Assembly: GCA_018402485.1 (NCBI GenBank)
Contig: JAGYIY010000001.1
Coordinates: 1,458,001-1,522,000, forward strand
From: Roseivirga sp.
GTDB taxonomy: Bacteria > Bacteroidota > Bacteroidia > Cytophagales > Cyclobacteriaceae
Length of the DNA stretch: 64,000 bases
Reading direction: 5' to 3'
The position numbers and the translations under genes are program-made. Shown one piece after another: positions 14,802-23,898 of this stretch. Below the pieces are notes generated by a model, which was not told where the DNA came from, made no database searches, and saw nothing but the letters and a program-made list of their open reading frames with translations. The first letter of the stretch is position 1; every line of letters starts with the position of its first letter.

Positions 14802-15848
14802 CTAAATGATCAGCAAAGCATCTCCATAACTGAAGAATCTATATTTTTCCTTAATGGCCACCTGATAGGCATTCATCAATGTTTTGTAGCCTGCAAAAGC
14901 TGCTGCATGCATGAGCAATGTAGATTCCGGTAAATGAAAATTGGTCACCAATGCATTGGTAATTTTAAAATCGTAAGGAGGGAAGATGAATTTATCCGTC
15001 CACGCTTCATTGGCTTTCAAACGATCGTGTGCATTGACTGATGACTCCAAAGCACGCATAGAAGTTGTACCAATAGATACCACACGTTTTTTGGCGTCCA
15101 ACGCCCTGTTCACCAAGGCTTCCGTTTCCGGGCCAATATTGTAATGCTCAGAGTCCATTTTGTGCTTGGTTAAATCTTCCACATCCACCGGACGGAAAGT
15201 GCCAAGCCCAATGTGCAGGGTAACCGGTGTTACGTCCACGCCTTTGATTTCTAAACGTTTTAGCAAATGCGGAGTGAAATGAAGACCCGCTACAGGAGCA
15301 GCCACTGCGCCTACATTTTTAGCAAAAATGGTTTGAAACCTTTCACGGTCTTCAGGTTCGGTAGGGCGATCGATCACGCGTGGCAGTGGCGTTTCGCCTA
15401 AAGCGTCTACTGTTTTGGTAAACTCTTCATCGTTTCCATCGAACAAAAAGCGGATGGTTCTACCACGGGAGGTGGTGTTGTCAATGACCTCAGCCACCAA
15501 TTCGCCATCACCAAAATAAAGTTTATTGCCTACACGAATTTTGCGGGCCGGATCGACCAACACATCCCAAAGCTTCATCTCTTTGTTCAGTTCTCTCAAC
15601 AAGAACACTTCAATTTGTGCGCCCGTCTTTTCCTTCTGACCATAGAGTCTGGCAGGAAAGACCTTGGTGTCATTGCTCACCATTACATCGCCTTCGTCAA
15701 AATAATCTACGATGTCTTTGAATTCTTTGTGCTCGATTTCGCCCGTTTCGCGGTGCAAAACCATTAACCTGGATTCGTCTCTGTTTTCTTTTGGGTACTT
15801 GGCAATTCGGTCTTGAGGTAACTCAAATTTGAATGCCGACAATTTCAT
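14802..15848 (-). CDS. queA: tRNA preQ1(34) S-adenosylmethionine ribosyltransferase-isomerase
   Basis: 348 aa using ATG at 15848; a TTG five codons upstream is possible. QueA transfers and isomerises the ribosyl part of SAM to preQ1 in tRNA, giving epoxyqueuosine. Seen: [18 protein letters not shown] at the start, [24 protein letters not shown], the [14 protein letters not shown] block near 190, [10 protein letters not shown] and [12 protein letters not shown] near 260, and [18 protein letters not shown] near 310. It ends in a strong terminator beside the ispD relic, consistent with an ancestral queA-ispD neighbourhood. Confidence 0.95.
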   Translation of the reverse strand: MKLSAFKFELPQDRIAKYPKENRDESRLMVLHRETGEIEHKEFKDIVDYFDEGDVMVSNDTKVFPARLYGQKEKTGAQIEVFLLRELNKEMKLWDVLVDPARKIRVGNKLYFGDGELVAEVIDNTTSRGRTIRFLFDGNDEEFTKTVDALGETPLPRVIDRPTEPEDRERFQTIFAKNVGAVAAPVAGLHFTPHLLKRLEIKGVDVTPVTLHIGLGTFRPVDVEDLTKHKMDSEHYNIGPETEALVNRALDAKKRVVSIGTTSMRALESSVNAHDRLKANEAWTDKFIFPPYDFKITNALVTNFHLPESTLLMHAAAFAGYKTLMNAYQVAIKEKYRFFSYGDALLII

Positions 15849-16094
15849 TTTTTCGATGCTCAAAGCCTTGTCGTTTTAAATAGCTGGCAAAGATAAAAAT
15901 AAAAGACCGTGCTTCATAATAATGCGGTCATATTTCGAGAAAACCGCTATCAACTATTTTTTGGTCTCCCACTCACCCCCGATAATTTCCACTCGTTTGC
16001 TGAATTGTTTTTTTTAGCAATAATCACTTCCATACTGTTTACATTTTATCATGCTTTACGTTCCTAATTAAAACGTGTAATAAGTTCACCCTTC

Positions 16095-17357
16095 ATGAAG
16101 ATTGGAATTTTCTTAAAGTTATTGGTTGAAAGCATTCGCTTTGCTATTCAGGTGTTGACCACCAACCTTCTCCGTACTACACTCTCATTGCTAGGAGTAA
16201 CCGTCGGGATTATGCTCATCATTGCCGTTTTTACCATGGTAGACTCGCTAGAGAAAAACGTAAAGGATAGCCTTGACTTTTTGGGCTCCAATGTGGTGAC
16301 GGTAGATAAATTCCCCTTTGGTACCGGTCCCGATCCCAATTATCCTTGGTGGAAGTATTTCAGAAGACCCAATAACAGTTATGCAGAATATGAATTTTTA
16401 AATGCCAATCTAAAAAATGCCGCGGCAGTTACCATTGTCGGAAGAACCCAGACGACAGTTAAATATGGCAGTAGCAGTGTTAATCAAGTTGATTTGCATG
16501 GAATTACCTATGATTTTAGTTTGGTGTACGAAGTTTTAGTAGAGCAAGGACGTTATTTTACGCAACGAGAGATCGAGTCAGGAAGAGGAGTAGCGGTAAT
16601 TGGTGCTGAAATTGCTGAAAGTTTGTTTCCCCTTGGTAATGCTTTGGGGCAAGATATCAAAGTAAAGGGACAGAAGCTGCGGGTTATTGGCGTCATGGAA
16701 AAGGAAGGTGAGAGCTTTATTGGCACCCCCAGCAATGACAACCGCATTTACATTCCTTATAAAATGTTTACCAAGTTCTTTACCATTCGTAAACAGTTTG
16801 GTATCAATCCTTCCATTGCTGTAAAAGGATTGGAAACAGATATTGGTTTGGTAGAATTGCAATATGAGCTGGAAGGTTCACTCCGGCAAATGCGTGGACT
16901 GCGACCCAAGGAAGATACCAATTTTGCGATGAACAGACCAGAAGCCCTTGTGGATGCATTGGGGGGTATTTTTGATGTCTTGGGCATTGCCGGATGGATC
17001 ATTGGCGGTTTTGCCATCTTGGTAGGGGGGTTTGGTATTATGAACATTATGTTTGTATCTGTGCAAGAGCGCACCAAGATCATTGGCATTCAAAAGTCCT
17101 TAGGAGCAAAGAACTACTTTATCCTATTCCAATTTTTATTTGAGTCCGTATTCCTATGCTTGATTGGGGGAATGTTTGGGGTTCTGATCGTCTTTTTGCT
17201 CACGCTCATCCCTTTTGGCACATTAGAAGTAGCCCTGAGTACCAAAAACATTCTTTTGGGTGTGGTCGTCTCCAGCGTTATTGGTTTGGCTTCGGGCATT
17301 ATCCCTGCTGCCAAAGCAGCACGTTTAGACCCTGTTGAAGCCATGCGTGCGGCATAA
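16095..17357 (+). CDS. MacB/FtsX-type ABC transporter permease
   Basis: 420 aa. One TM helix near the N-terminus (about 20-45), then a MacB-type periplasmic domain (about 50-280, with FPLGNALGQDIKVKGQKLRV), then three TM helices near 292-320, 345-375 and 385-410 and the terminal AARLDPVEAMR typical of FtsX-domain permeases. Such proteins move lipoproteins, peptides or drugs, or transmit mechanical force, with a MacB/LolD-type ATPase. No ATPase or membrane-fusion gene lies next to it here, so its partner must be encoded elsewhere. Confidence 0.9.
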   Translation: MKIGIFLKLLVESIRFAIQVLTTNLLRTTLSLLGVTVGIMLIIAVFTMVDSLEKNVKDSLDFLGSNVVTVDKFPFGTGPDPNYPWWKYFRRPNNSYAEYEFLNANLKNAAAVTIVGRTQTTVKYGSSSVNQVDLHGITYDFSLVYEVLVEQGRYFTQREIESGRGVAVIGAEIAESLFPLGNALGQDIKVKGQKLRVIGVMEKEGESFIGTPSNDNRIYIPYKMFTKFFTIRKQFGINPSIAVKGLETDIGLVELQYELEGSLRQMRGLRPKEDTNFAMNRPEALVDALGGIFDVLGIAGWIIGGFAILVGGFGIMNIMFVSVQERTKIIGIQKSLGAKNYFILFQFLFESVFLCLIGGMFGVLIVFLLTLIPFGTLEVALSTKNILLGVVVSSVIGLASGIIPAAKAARLDPVEAMRAA

Positions 17358-17855
17358 TTTGGGTATTGGAAGTTCGGAATTAAAAAATTTCGAATTGGGA
17401 ATGAGTATATTAAATAGTGAACTCATTTAACCACTAAAGCCAACAACATACATCCCATCCCACACCACACAGCCATTAGCGGTTCGCTATTAGCCATTAG
17501 CAGTGACAATTTGACCAATGCCCCTGCTTACGTCAAAACCCAATAACCCATTAAGACATTAACCCAACCCCCAAAAAACCAACTCACAACCACCCTGAAT
17601 CAATTAGAAATTACGAGTTGCGAACCGCTAAAAGCGAACCGTGAACTGCGAATAGCGACCACCATCATGCAAATACCCAAAACCCAAAACCCATTTCCCA
17701 AAATGTTGAGATGTCAAACACCTTCGAGGTGTCAGACATCTTTAGGGTATTCTGTATTTTCAACGTTTGTGAAGGTGGGATGGACTGCTTTAAGCGGTAT
17801 AATAAATAACCTTCTGTAGAAAATTCGTCTCATGATGTCTATCTTTGATTCACAG
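17358..17855. other. Intergenic scrap with degenerate repeats and one palindromic repeat
   Basis: About 500 bp without a gene. It holds low-complexity runs built from words such as AATTAGAAATTACGA, AACCCATT and GCGAACCG, like those at 62080-62450, and one 31-bp imperfect palindrome (17710-17740: GATGTCAAACACCT, TCG loop, AGGTGTCAGACATC) that recurs at 18798 and 19733. Looks like accumulated non-coding repeat debris. Confidence 0.7.
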
Positions 17856-18431
17856 ATGAAAAAGATTTATATCATAGCTGGACCTAATGGAGCAGGTAAA
17901 ACAACTGCTTCCTACACCATTCTACCTGAGATATTTAACTGCCATGAATTTGTTAATGCAGATGAAATTGCAAGAGGTCTTTCCCCATTCAACCCAGAAG
18001 GTGTCGGACTTCAGGCCGGTCGACTGATGCTAGAAAGGATAAATGAACTAATAGAAAGAGGAAAAACCTTTGCTTTCGAAACCACGCTGGCTACCAAAAG
18101 TTACCAATCGTTAATCAAACGAGCCCAAGTTTTGGGCTATGAAACAATTCTGCTATTTCTGTATTTAAATTCAACAGAACTAGCAATTAGACGAGTAAAG
18201 ACGAGAATTATTGAAGGGGGACACAACATTCCTACAGATGTTATTGAGAGACGTTTCGAAAATGGACTCGTTAACTTCTTCAATAGATACATCCCAATTG
18301 TAGACTCTTGGCTACCAATAGACAATTCAGATGAGCATTTTAAATTTATTGCAAAAGGCTCAAAGAATGAATTTGACATCGACAATCCTAAAAAGTGGAA
18401 CTATCTAAAAGAACAATATCATGGACAATAA
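17856..18431 (+). CDS. Zeta-toxin-family P-loop kinase
   Basis: 191 aa from the ATG at 17856, whose product MKKIYIIAGPNGAGKTTASY places the Walker A (GPNGAGKT, residues 9-16) at the expected distance; an ATG 24 bp upstream is also in frame. Further zeta-toxin features are the FVNADEIARGLSPF block near 40, TFAFETTLA near 77 and RVKTRIIEGGHNIPTDVIER near 115. Zeta toxins phosphorylate UDP-N-acetylglucosamine and block wall synthesis; many stand-alone family members have unclear roles. It overlaps the small gene at 18421 by 11 bp. Confidence 0.85.
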   Translation: MKKIYIIAGPNGAGKTTASYTILPEIFNCHEFVNADEIARGLSPFNPEGVGLQAGRLMLERINELIERGKTFAFETTLATKSYQSLIKRAQVLGYETILLFLYLNSTELAIRRVKTRIIEGGHNIPTDVIERRFENGLVNFFNRYIPIVDSWLPIDNSDEHFKFIAKGSKNEFDIDNPKKWNYLKEQYHGQ

Positions 18432-18582
18432 CTTATTAGACCTCGAGAATAAAGTGAGACAAGGTCTTGAAAACACCTATAAAAAACTTTTGGAGTTCAA
18501 ACGTCAAAAAAACACTCCTTTAATTTTTACCAGAAATGGAAAAATTATAGAAATGAAATTAAAAACGAATACCATCAAATAA
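18421..18582 (+). CDS. Small protein overlapping the zeta-type toxin gene (possible antitoxin)
   Basis: 53 aa: MDNNLLDLENKVRQGLENTY, then KKLLEFKRQKNTPLIFTRNG and a basic tail. The ATG lies inside the last codons of the zeta-type gene (11-bp overlap, other frame), a typical sign of translational coupling. The sequence is a helical N-half followed by a short beta-like LIFTRNGKIIEMK, as in many small antitoxins that read the target of zeta-type kinases. No specific family could be named; the antitoxin role is inferred from order and overlap. Confidence 0.55.
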   Translation: MDNNLLDLENKVRQGLENTYKKLLEFKRQKNTPLIFTRNGKIIEMKLKTNTIK

Positions 18583-18659
18583 TGATTCACAGGTGCAGGT
18601 CAGCTGATGTGGTTACCGACTTATCGGTAACCGAACATGCTTATCCGGCTTGCTAATGT

Positions 18660-18851
18660 GAAATCCTCGATGGAGCGAATCGGGCATTGTTACATGCTTG
18701 CCATATGAGTTTTACGTTTATTTTTCCTTATTTTTAAAAAGGCTTTTGGTTTCAGCTTACATTTTATCCGGTGGGTATTGCTGAATTCAACGTTTTAGAT
18801 GTCAGACACCTTCGAGGTGTCAGACATCTTGTGGGTAATGTTTTTACCCGG
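18660..18851. repeat. 192-bp intergenic direct repeat, copy 1
   Basis: Almost identical (about 98%) to 19595-19786. It includes a 31-bp imperfect palindrome (18798-18828) and is preceded at 18611-18632 by a 9-bp-stem hairpin (GGTTACCGA, CTTA loop, TCGGTAACC). No ORF of note. The two copies bracket the antitoxin/ParE-like locus 18996-19519. Confidence 0.85.
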
Positions 18852-18995
18852 CTATGTTTCTACTGAAAAATTAGGAATTCAGCGGTTGTGAAGATGAGTT
18901 TTGAGACAGACTGCCGTTGGTAGAAATCTGTGACCAAGAAAAAAGACACTGAGAACTGGCCAAAATTTATTATCTTGAGACAAACATTTAAGAAG

Positions 18996-19232
18996 ATGTC
19001 AACAATAGAATTGAGAAAGCGATTAATTGACAAAATACATAAAACCAAGGACGAAAGAATCCTTGAAGAAGCTTACAGACTTCTTGAACTTGAGACTGAA
19101 GATATTGAAATTTATAGATTAAATTTAGACCAAAAAGAAGCGATTAGTGAAGCCAGACAACAGGTTAAAAACGGTCAGTTTTTAACTGAGGACCAAGCTA
19201 ATAAAGAGATTGACGAATGGTTAAGCAAATAA
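18996..19232 (+). CDS. Antitoxin-like protein of a ParE/RelE-type module
   Basis: 78 aa from ATG at 18996; an upstream in-frame start at 18930 gives an unconvincing basic extension. It reads as MSTIELRKRLIDKIHKTKDE, a helical middle, and the C-terminal part EAISEARQQVKNGQFLTEDQ, NKEIDEWLSK, which is typical of antitoxins (addiction module, DUF2683-like) that precede ParE-type toxins in Bacteroidota. Its 3' end overlaps the toxin start by 16 bp. The paired toxin carries a nonsense codon, so the antitoxin appears to be an intact survivor. Confidence 0.75.
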   Translation: MSTIELRKRLIDKIHKTKDERILEEAYRLLELETEDIEIYRLNLDQKEAISEARQQVKNGQFLTEDQANKEIDEWLSK

Positions 19233-19519
19233 TTTGGTCTCAAAGAGCTCAAACTGACAGGAAACAAATTTTAGAGTACTAGTTACAAAGAAACAATTCA
19301 AACACATACAGCAAAAAGCTGGATAAGCCATTTCGAGAAGCGCTCAATATCATTCGTGACTACCCTCAAATTGGCCAACCGACGGACGACCAAAAGGTCA
19401 GGGTTAAGATAATAAAGGACTACCTTCTCATTTACGAAGAGACCAATAGCTCAATCATTCTCCTTACAATTTGGGACAGCAGACAAGACCCCGAAAAATT
19501 GGAAGAGATTTTAAAGTGA
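19217..19519 (+). pseudogene. ParE/RelE-type toxin interrupted by a TAG at codon 22
   Basis: The frame from ATG 19217 reads VKQIIWSQRAQTDRKQILEY, TAG (19280-19282), LQRNNSNTYSKKLDKPFREA, then RDYPQIGQPT, VKIIKDYLLIYEE and IWDSRQDPEKLEEI up to TGA at 19519 (100 codons). This is a full ParE-family protein except for the amber stop, at a place where relatives usually have Trp (EYW), a one-base change TGG to TAG. Without suppression no toxin is made. Confidence 0.85.
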
Positions 19520-19526
19520 CCAGCTG

Positions 19527-19626
19527 TTCCGGATTTACAACCCAGACCCGTTATCATAGGATTTGCAATCCGTCAAACACATGCTCACTATTGGGAAATC
19601 CTCGTTTGAGCGAATCGGGCATTGTT
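19527..19626. repeat. 100-bp repeat with GGATTTGCAATCC words, copy 1
   Basis: Closely similar to 19832-19931. It contains GGATTTGCAATCC, a near-palindrome, and ends in GCGAATCGGGCATTGTT, a piece shared with the 192-bp repeats. It starts 7 bp after the broken ParE gene. It looks like a REP-type intergenic repeat. Confidence 0.75.
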
Positions 19627-19786
19627 ACATGCTTGCCATATGAGTTTTACGTTTATTTTTCCTTATTTTTAAAAAGGCTTTTGGTTTCAGCTTACATTTT
19701 ATCCGGTGGGTATTGCTGAATTCAACGTTTTAGATGTCAGACACCTTCGAGGTGTCAGACATCTTGTGGGTAATGTTTTTATCCGG
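19595..19786. repeat. 192-bp intergenic direct repeat, copy 2
   Basis: Second copy of 18660-18851, with the 31-bp palindrome at 19733-19763. Only about three base differences are seen, so the duplication is recent or kept uniform by conversion. Confidence 0.85.
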
Positions 19787-19831
19787 ACTGCAGTTCTTTG
19801 TAACAAGTGCTTCTTGCAAAGAACCCAGCTA

Positions 19832-19931
19832 TTCCGGATTTGCAATCCGGAACCGATATCATAGGATTTGCAATCCGTCAAGCACATGCTCACTAATGGG
19901 AAATCCTAGGTTAAGCGAATCGGCTATTGTT
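19832..19931. repeat. 100-bp repeat with GGATTTGCAATCC words, copy 2
   Basis: Copy of 19527-19626. It has an intact palindrome CCGGATTTGCAATCCGG (19834-19850) and another GGATTTGCAATCC at 19864. The remaining sequence up to the recA terminator holds nothing recognisable. Confidence 0.75.
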
Positions 19932-20025
19932 CAAACATTGCCTTATACGTTTTTAGAAAGCAAGAGGGGGCGAGCCCAAGAGCAAGTTTATCCTTTACCT
20001 GCCAATACTTAATGAGTGGATCACT

Positions 20026-20055
20026 AAAAAACCGACAGTCACCCATCGGTTTTTA
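20026..20055 (-). terminator. recA terminator
   Basis: AAAAACCGA and TCGGTTTTT pair perfectly around a 10-nt loop; T-runs lie on both sides, so it works in both directions. It lies about 20 bp past the recA stop codon. Confidence 0.9.
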
Positions 20056-20073
20056 CACGTTACCAGCCTTCCA

Positions 20074-21093
20074 TTACTTTTTCTCCTCTACTACCTCTTC
20101 ACCATTGATATGGGCTTTGATCTTCTTTTCGAGTTCTTCCATCAATTCCGGATTGTCTTCCAGCAAGAGTTTTACAGCATCACGGCCTTGTCCCAATTTT
20201 TCATTGTTGTAAGAAAACCATGAGCCTGCCTTTTTGACAATTTCCAAATCTACGCCCAGGTCTAAAATCTCTCCCGATTTAGAAATGCCCTGTCCGTACA
20301 TAATGTCGAATTCTACTACTTTAAAAGGAGGAGCAACCTTGTTTTTTACCACCTTTACACGGGTGCGGTTGCCCATGATATTGTCCGCACTTTCTTTGAT
20401 TTGGCCGATTCTTCGAATGTCCAATCGAACAGAGGCATAGAATTTCAGTGCATTTCCTCCCGTAGTCGTTTCCGGGTTGCCAAACATCACCCCAATCTTT
20501 TCACGTAACTGGTTGATAAAAATACAGGCGCAACCGGTTTTATTAATGGTACCCGTGAGCTTTCGCAAGGCCTGCGACATCAATCGAGCTTGCAAACCCA
20601 TTTTACTATCGCCCATTTCGCCTTCTAATTCTCCTTTAGGCACCAATGCAGCTACGGAGTCAATCACTATGATGTCAATGGCCCCTGAGCGGATCAAATG
20701 TTCTGTAATTTCCAAAGCCTGCTCGCCATTGTCGGGCTGAGAGATCAATAAGTTTTCTGTATCGATGCCTAGTTTCTCTGCATAACTCTTGTCGAAAGCA
20801 TGCTCCGCATCAATAAAAGCTGCTAAACCACCTGCCTTTTGGGCTTCGGCAATGCAGTGCATGGTCAAAGTGGTTTTACCCGAAGATTCCGGGCCGTAGA
20901 TTTCTGTTACCCTACCTCGGGGAATACCGCCAATGCCCAGGGCGATGTCGAGCCCCAATGAGCCGGTAGAAATGGAAGGCAGATCTACGACCTTGTTATC
21001 ACTCAATTTCATCACAGCACCTTTGCCATAAGATTTTTCAAGCTTATCGATGGTTAACTGTAGGGCTTTTAATTTTTCTGCTTTATCGCTCAT
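20074..21093 (-). CDS. recA: Recombinase RecA
   Basis: 339 aa, full length. RecA forms filaments on single-stranded DNA for homologous recombination and SOS induction. Seen: [13 protein letters not shown] at the start, Walker [11 protein letters not shown] near 66, the [13 protein letters not shown] Walker B region near 140, loop L2 region [20 protein letters not shown] near 195 and a short acidic/lysine tail (EEVVEEKK). Monocistronic, ending in a strong terminator. Nothing unusual. Confidence 0.98.
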   Translation of the reverse strand: MSDKAEKLKALQLTIDKLEKSYGKGAVMKLSDNKVVDLPSISTGSLGLDIALGIGGIPRGRVTEIYGPESSGKTTLTMHCIAEAQKAGGLAAFIDAEHAFDKSYAEKLGIDTENLLISQPDNGEQALEITEHLIRSGAIDIIVIDSVAALVPKGELEGEMGDSKMGLQARLMSQALRKLTGTINKTGCACIFINQLREKIGVMFGNPETTTGGNALKFYASVRLDIRRIGQIKESADNIMGNRTRVKVVKNKVAPPFKVVEFDIMYGQGISKSGEILDLGVDLEIVKKAGSWFSYNNEKLGQGRDAVKLLLEDNPELMEELEKKIKAHINGEEVVEEKK

Positions 21094-21183
21094 GTTGGAT
21101 TGGATTTATATTTTAACGGAACGTGAAGATACTAGTAAAGCCATCAATACACAACTCAAATATTCTTGTAATTTCGCTTCGAT

Positions 21184-22224
21184 ATGAAGTTAAAGCAACT
21201 GGTCTTTCGGTTTCTTTTGGTTTTGATCCTGATGCTCACCGTGTTGGTCATTTGGCAATGGCCTTTGGTCAATTATGGACTCATGCAGTTGAGGGGTCAA
21301 TTGGAAGTAGTACGTAAGGCCGTGCCTTTGGAGGTCTTTCTGGCTTTGCAAACCACTACCCACGATCAAAAAGAAAAAATCAAGGTGATACAAGAAGCAC
21401 GTACCTTTGCTTTCGACCGCCTTGGTATTTTGCCTTCTGAGAATTACACCACCCTTTTCGACCAGCAAGGGCAACCCAGCATGTATGTGGTCACCGCCTG
21501 TGCCCCATATGCATTCCAACCCCGTATGTGGCATTTCCCTGTTGTGGGGAGTTTTCCATACAAGGGGTTCTTTGAAAAGAACAAGGCCTTGGCTGAAGCC
21601 AAGAAAATCAAGGAAGAGGAGGGGCTGGAAGTAAGTGTACGCACTGCCGGTGGTTGGTCCACTTTAGGTTGGTTCAAAGACCCTGTACTTTCTAATATGC
21701 TCAATCGTTCGGAAGGCGACTTAGCTAACCTTATCATCCACGAGCTTACGCATGGCACGCTTTTCGTGAAAGATTCCGTGACTTTCAATGAAAATCTCGC
21801 TTCCTTTATCGGTGATCAAGGAGCGTTACTTTTTTTAGAAGAAAAATACGGAAAAGGGGCAGCAGAAGCGGAAGCCTATGCCGCAAAACTGGCGGATGAA
21901 ACTATTTTTAAAAGCTTTATGCTGCGCGCTGCGCAATCATTGGATTCACTTTATACCTCTTTTGCATCAGAAGCTGATAGCTTGAAGTTACAAATGAAAG
22001 AGGAAAAAATTGCTAAAATTCAAACAGCTTTCGATACCTTAAACTTTCAGTCAACGGTTTACGAAGGGTACTTTGATGATTTTACGCCCAATAACACCTA
22101 TTTTATGTCCATGCTGCGTTACAATGGTCAGAAAGTGCTTTTGGAAGAGGAATGGCTGACAAATTATCAAGGAGATTTAGCGGCCTATTTGGCCGCGCTC
22201 AAAAAGAAATACCCGAGTATGTAA
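21184..22224 (+). CDS. Aminopep-family (DUF2265) putative metallo-aminopeptidase
   Basis: 346 aa. An N-terminal hydrophobic segment (about residues 7-23) anchors or exports the protein. The zinc-peptidase motif HELTHGT lies near residue 188, with NENLASFIGDQGA about 15 residues later supplying the third ligand glutamate, as in the Aminopep family (PF10023). A conserved FSPAFQPRMW-like stretch (YAFQPRMWHFPVVG) lies near 110. Such proteins are periplasmic peptidases of unknown substrate. Followed 34 bp later by the DUF3108 gene, probably one transcript. Confidence 0.85.
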   Translation: MKLKQLVFRFLLVLILMLTVLVIWQWPLVNYGLMQLRGQLEVVRKAVPLEVFLALQTTTHDQKEKIKVIQEARTFAFDRLGILPSENYTTLFDQQGQPSMYVVTACAPYAFQPRMWHFPVVGSFPYKGFFEKNKALAEAKKIKEEEGLEVSVRTAGGWSTLGWFKDPVLSNMLNRSEGDLANLIIHELTHGTLFVKDSVTFNENLASFIGDQGALLFLEEKYGKGAAEAEAYAAKLADETIFKSFMLRAAQSLDSLYTSFASEADSLKLQMKEEKIAKIQTAFDTLNFQSTVYEGYFDDFTPNNTYFMSMLRYNGQKVLLEEEWLTNYQGDLAAYLAALKKKYPSM

Positions 22225-22258
22225 TGAGGATGGTATAGCTTTTGCCTAAGCTTAACTT

Positions 22259-23071
22259 ATGATAGCAAAACGACTTTTTATTTTTTTGGCTTTGATCAGT
22301 TTCATTTCTGAAGTAAAAGCACAAGATCATTCCCTAACCAAAGAATTGCCCTTTATGATGGGTGAGCAAATCAATATGGTGGCCTCCATCGGGTTTATCC
22401 GCGCAGCCGAGGCTACACTCACTGTCGATCCGCAGGCACATCGAATCAATGGCAAACCCACCTGGAAGCTAGTGGTCACTGCCAATACGGTGGGCATGTT
22501 TGATATTTTCTCCAAGCTCAGAGATCAATGGGGTTCCTACTACGACACATCGGCCTTAGTACCTCGGCAATTTTACCGATACCTTCGAGAAGGACGTTTT
22601 CGCAGGAATGAAATTCTTTACTTCGATCATGAAAACGACTCGGTGAACGTGCGCAGTTTAGACCAAGTAACCCGAGAGCCTGTAAAAGACTCTCTGTACG
22701 TTTTGCCCAAAAATGCCCAAGATATGGTAAGCGGTTATTACTACATCCGCTCCGTGGACTTTACCCAATTGAAGAAAGGAGATATGATTCAATTCAATAC
22801 TTTTTACGACAATAAGGATAAGCCTTTTAGAGTCAAATATTTAGGAACTGACGTAATACGAACAAAACTTGGTAAACTCAGGGCTTATGTTTTGGTACCC
22901 ATGCTGGAGAAGGATGCTCTGTTTGAGGAAGACAATACCATTAAAATTTGGCTTTCCGCAGACAAGAATAAAATACCTCTTCAGGTAAAGGCAAAAATCT
23001 ATGTAGGATACCTTACACTTGAAGCTAAATCCTTAGAAAACATAAAGTATCCACTAGCTGGGGCCAAATAA
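22259..23071 (+). CDS. DUF3108 domain-containing exported protein
   Basis: 270 aa with a clear signal peptide (KRLFIFLALISFISEVKA, cleavage after KA). The body reads as a DUF3108 beta-rich domain: GEQINMVASIGFIRAAEATL near 37, NTVGMFDIFSKLRDQWGSYY near 77, RYLREGRFRRNEILYFDHEN near 107 and IKIWLSADKNKIPLQVKAKI near 235. It probably lies in the periplasm. The biochemical function of the family is not established. Confidence 0.85.
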   Translation: MIAKRLFIFLALISFISEVKAQDHSLTKELPFMMGEQINMVASIGFIRAAEATLTVDPQAHRINGKPTWKLVVTANTVGMFDIFSKLRDQWGSYYDTSALVPRQFYRYLREGRFRRNEILYFDHENDSVNVRSLDQVTREPVKDSLYVLPKNAQDMVSGYYYIRSVDFTQLKKGDMIQFNTFYDNKDKPFRVKYLGTDVIRTKLGKLRAYVLVPMLEKDALFEEDNTIKIWLSADKNKIPLQVKAKIYVGYLTLEAKSLENIKYPLAGAK

Positions 23072-23160
23072 CTTTTGTAAGCAGTGAATATTACTTACAT
23101 TGAGATTGATTAACATCAATGACAAAATAGGTAGGTTAGACATAAAGCCAAAGAAAGTCA

Positions 23161-23192
23161 TTGACAGAAAGTATTTATTTCGCCTATATTTA
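23161..23192 (+). promoter_or_regulatory. Putative Bacteroidota-type promoter of the response regulator gene
   Basis: TTG at 23161, 21 bp spacing, TATATTTA at 23185 (7 of 8 to TAnnTTTG), 17 bp before the ATG at 23209. Confidence 0.5.
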
Positions 23193-23208
23193 CCCATAAA
23201 AAAAATCC

Positions 23209-23895
23209 ATGGCAAATAAACATAACCCTAAAGTACTCGTAGTCGATGACGACCCAGATATCTTAGAGTTGCTTAAGTACAACTTAAAAAAGGAAGGCTA
23301 CGATGTAGAAATAGCAAGTGATGGACACAAAGCCATCCATTTAGCAAAGTCCTTCGGTCCGGAGTTGATTTTATTGGATATAATGATGCCGCAGCAAGAT
23401 GGGGTCGAAACCTGTCGATTAATCCGTGAAATTCCAGAGATGGCTGATGCGCATATCATTTTTCTCACAGCCCGTGCCGAGGAGTATTCGGAAGTGGCTG
23501 CTTTTGAAGCAGGTGCGGATGATTACATAACAAAGCCCATTAAGCCTAGAGCATTGATGAGCCGCATCAGTGCTTTGTTTCGCAAGGACAGTAAGAATAA
23601 AACGAAACCTCAGGTGGTTGTGGGCAACCTCACCATCGACCGTTCGAGCTACACCGTATCAGTAAGCGGTAAGCAATTTTCTTTACCCAAGAAAGAATTT
23701 GAGTTGCTCTACTTTCTAGCTCAGAATCCAAATAAAGTTTTTAGCAGAGATGAACTTTTGCAAAACATTTGGGGCACAGATGTTTATGTTCTGGCAAGAA
23801 CAGTGGATGTACACATTCGTAAAGTGCGCGAGAAAATAGGAGATGGCTTTATTTCAACTGTGAAAGGTGTGGGGTATAAGTTCAAAATCAGCTAG
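23209..23895 (+). CDS. OmpR/PhoB-family response regulator
   Basis: 228 aa. Receiver domain (about 9-125): VLVVDDDPDILELL with the acidic pocket, LILLDIMMPQQDG with the phospho-acceptor Asp near 57, FLTARAE and DYITKPIKP with Thr and Lys switches. Winged-helix DNA-binding domain (about 135-227): LPKKEFELLYFLAQNPNKVF, SRDELLQNIWG, TVDVHIRKVREKIG and TVKGVGYKF. The next gene, 3 bp downstream, is its histidine kinase. Resembles PhoB/PhoP regulators; the signal is not known. Confidence 0.93.
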   Translation: MANKHNPKVLVVDDDPDILELLKYNLKKEGYDVEIASDGHKAIHLAKSFGPELILLDIMMPQQDGVETCRLIREIPEMADAHIIFLTARAEEYSEVAAFEAGADDYITKPIKPRALMSRISALFRKDSKNKTKPQVVVGNLTIDRSSYTVSVSGKQFSLPKKEFELLYFLAQNPNKVFSRDELLQNIWGTDVYVLARTVDVHIRKVREKIGDGFISTVKGVGYKFKIS

Positions 23896-23898
23896 CTG

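Noticed and set aside
14628-14933. 101-aa plus-strand ORF across the ispD relic and queA 3' end
   Set aside because: It runs through the relic, a strong terminator and the antisense of queA; composition is not protein-like.
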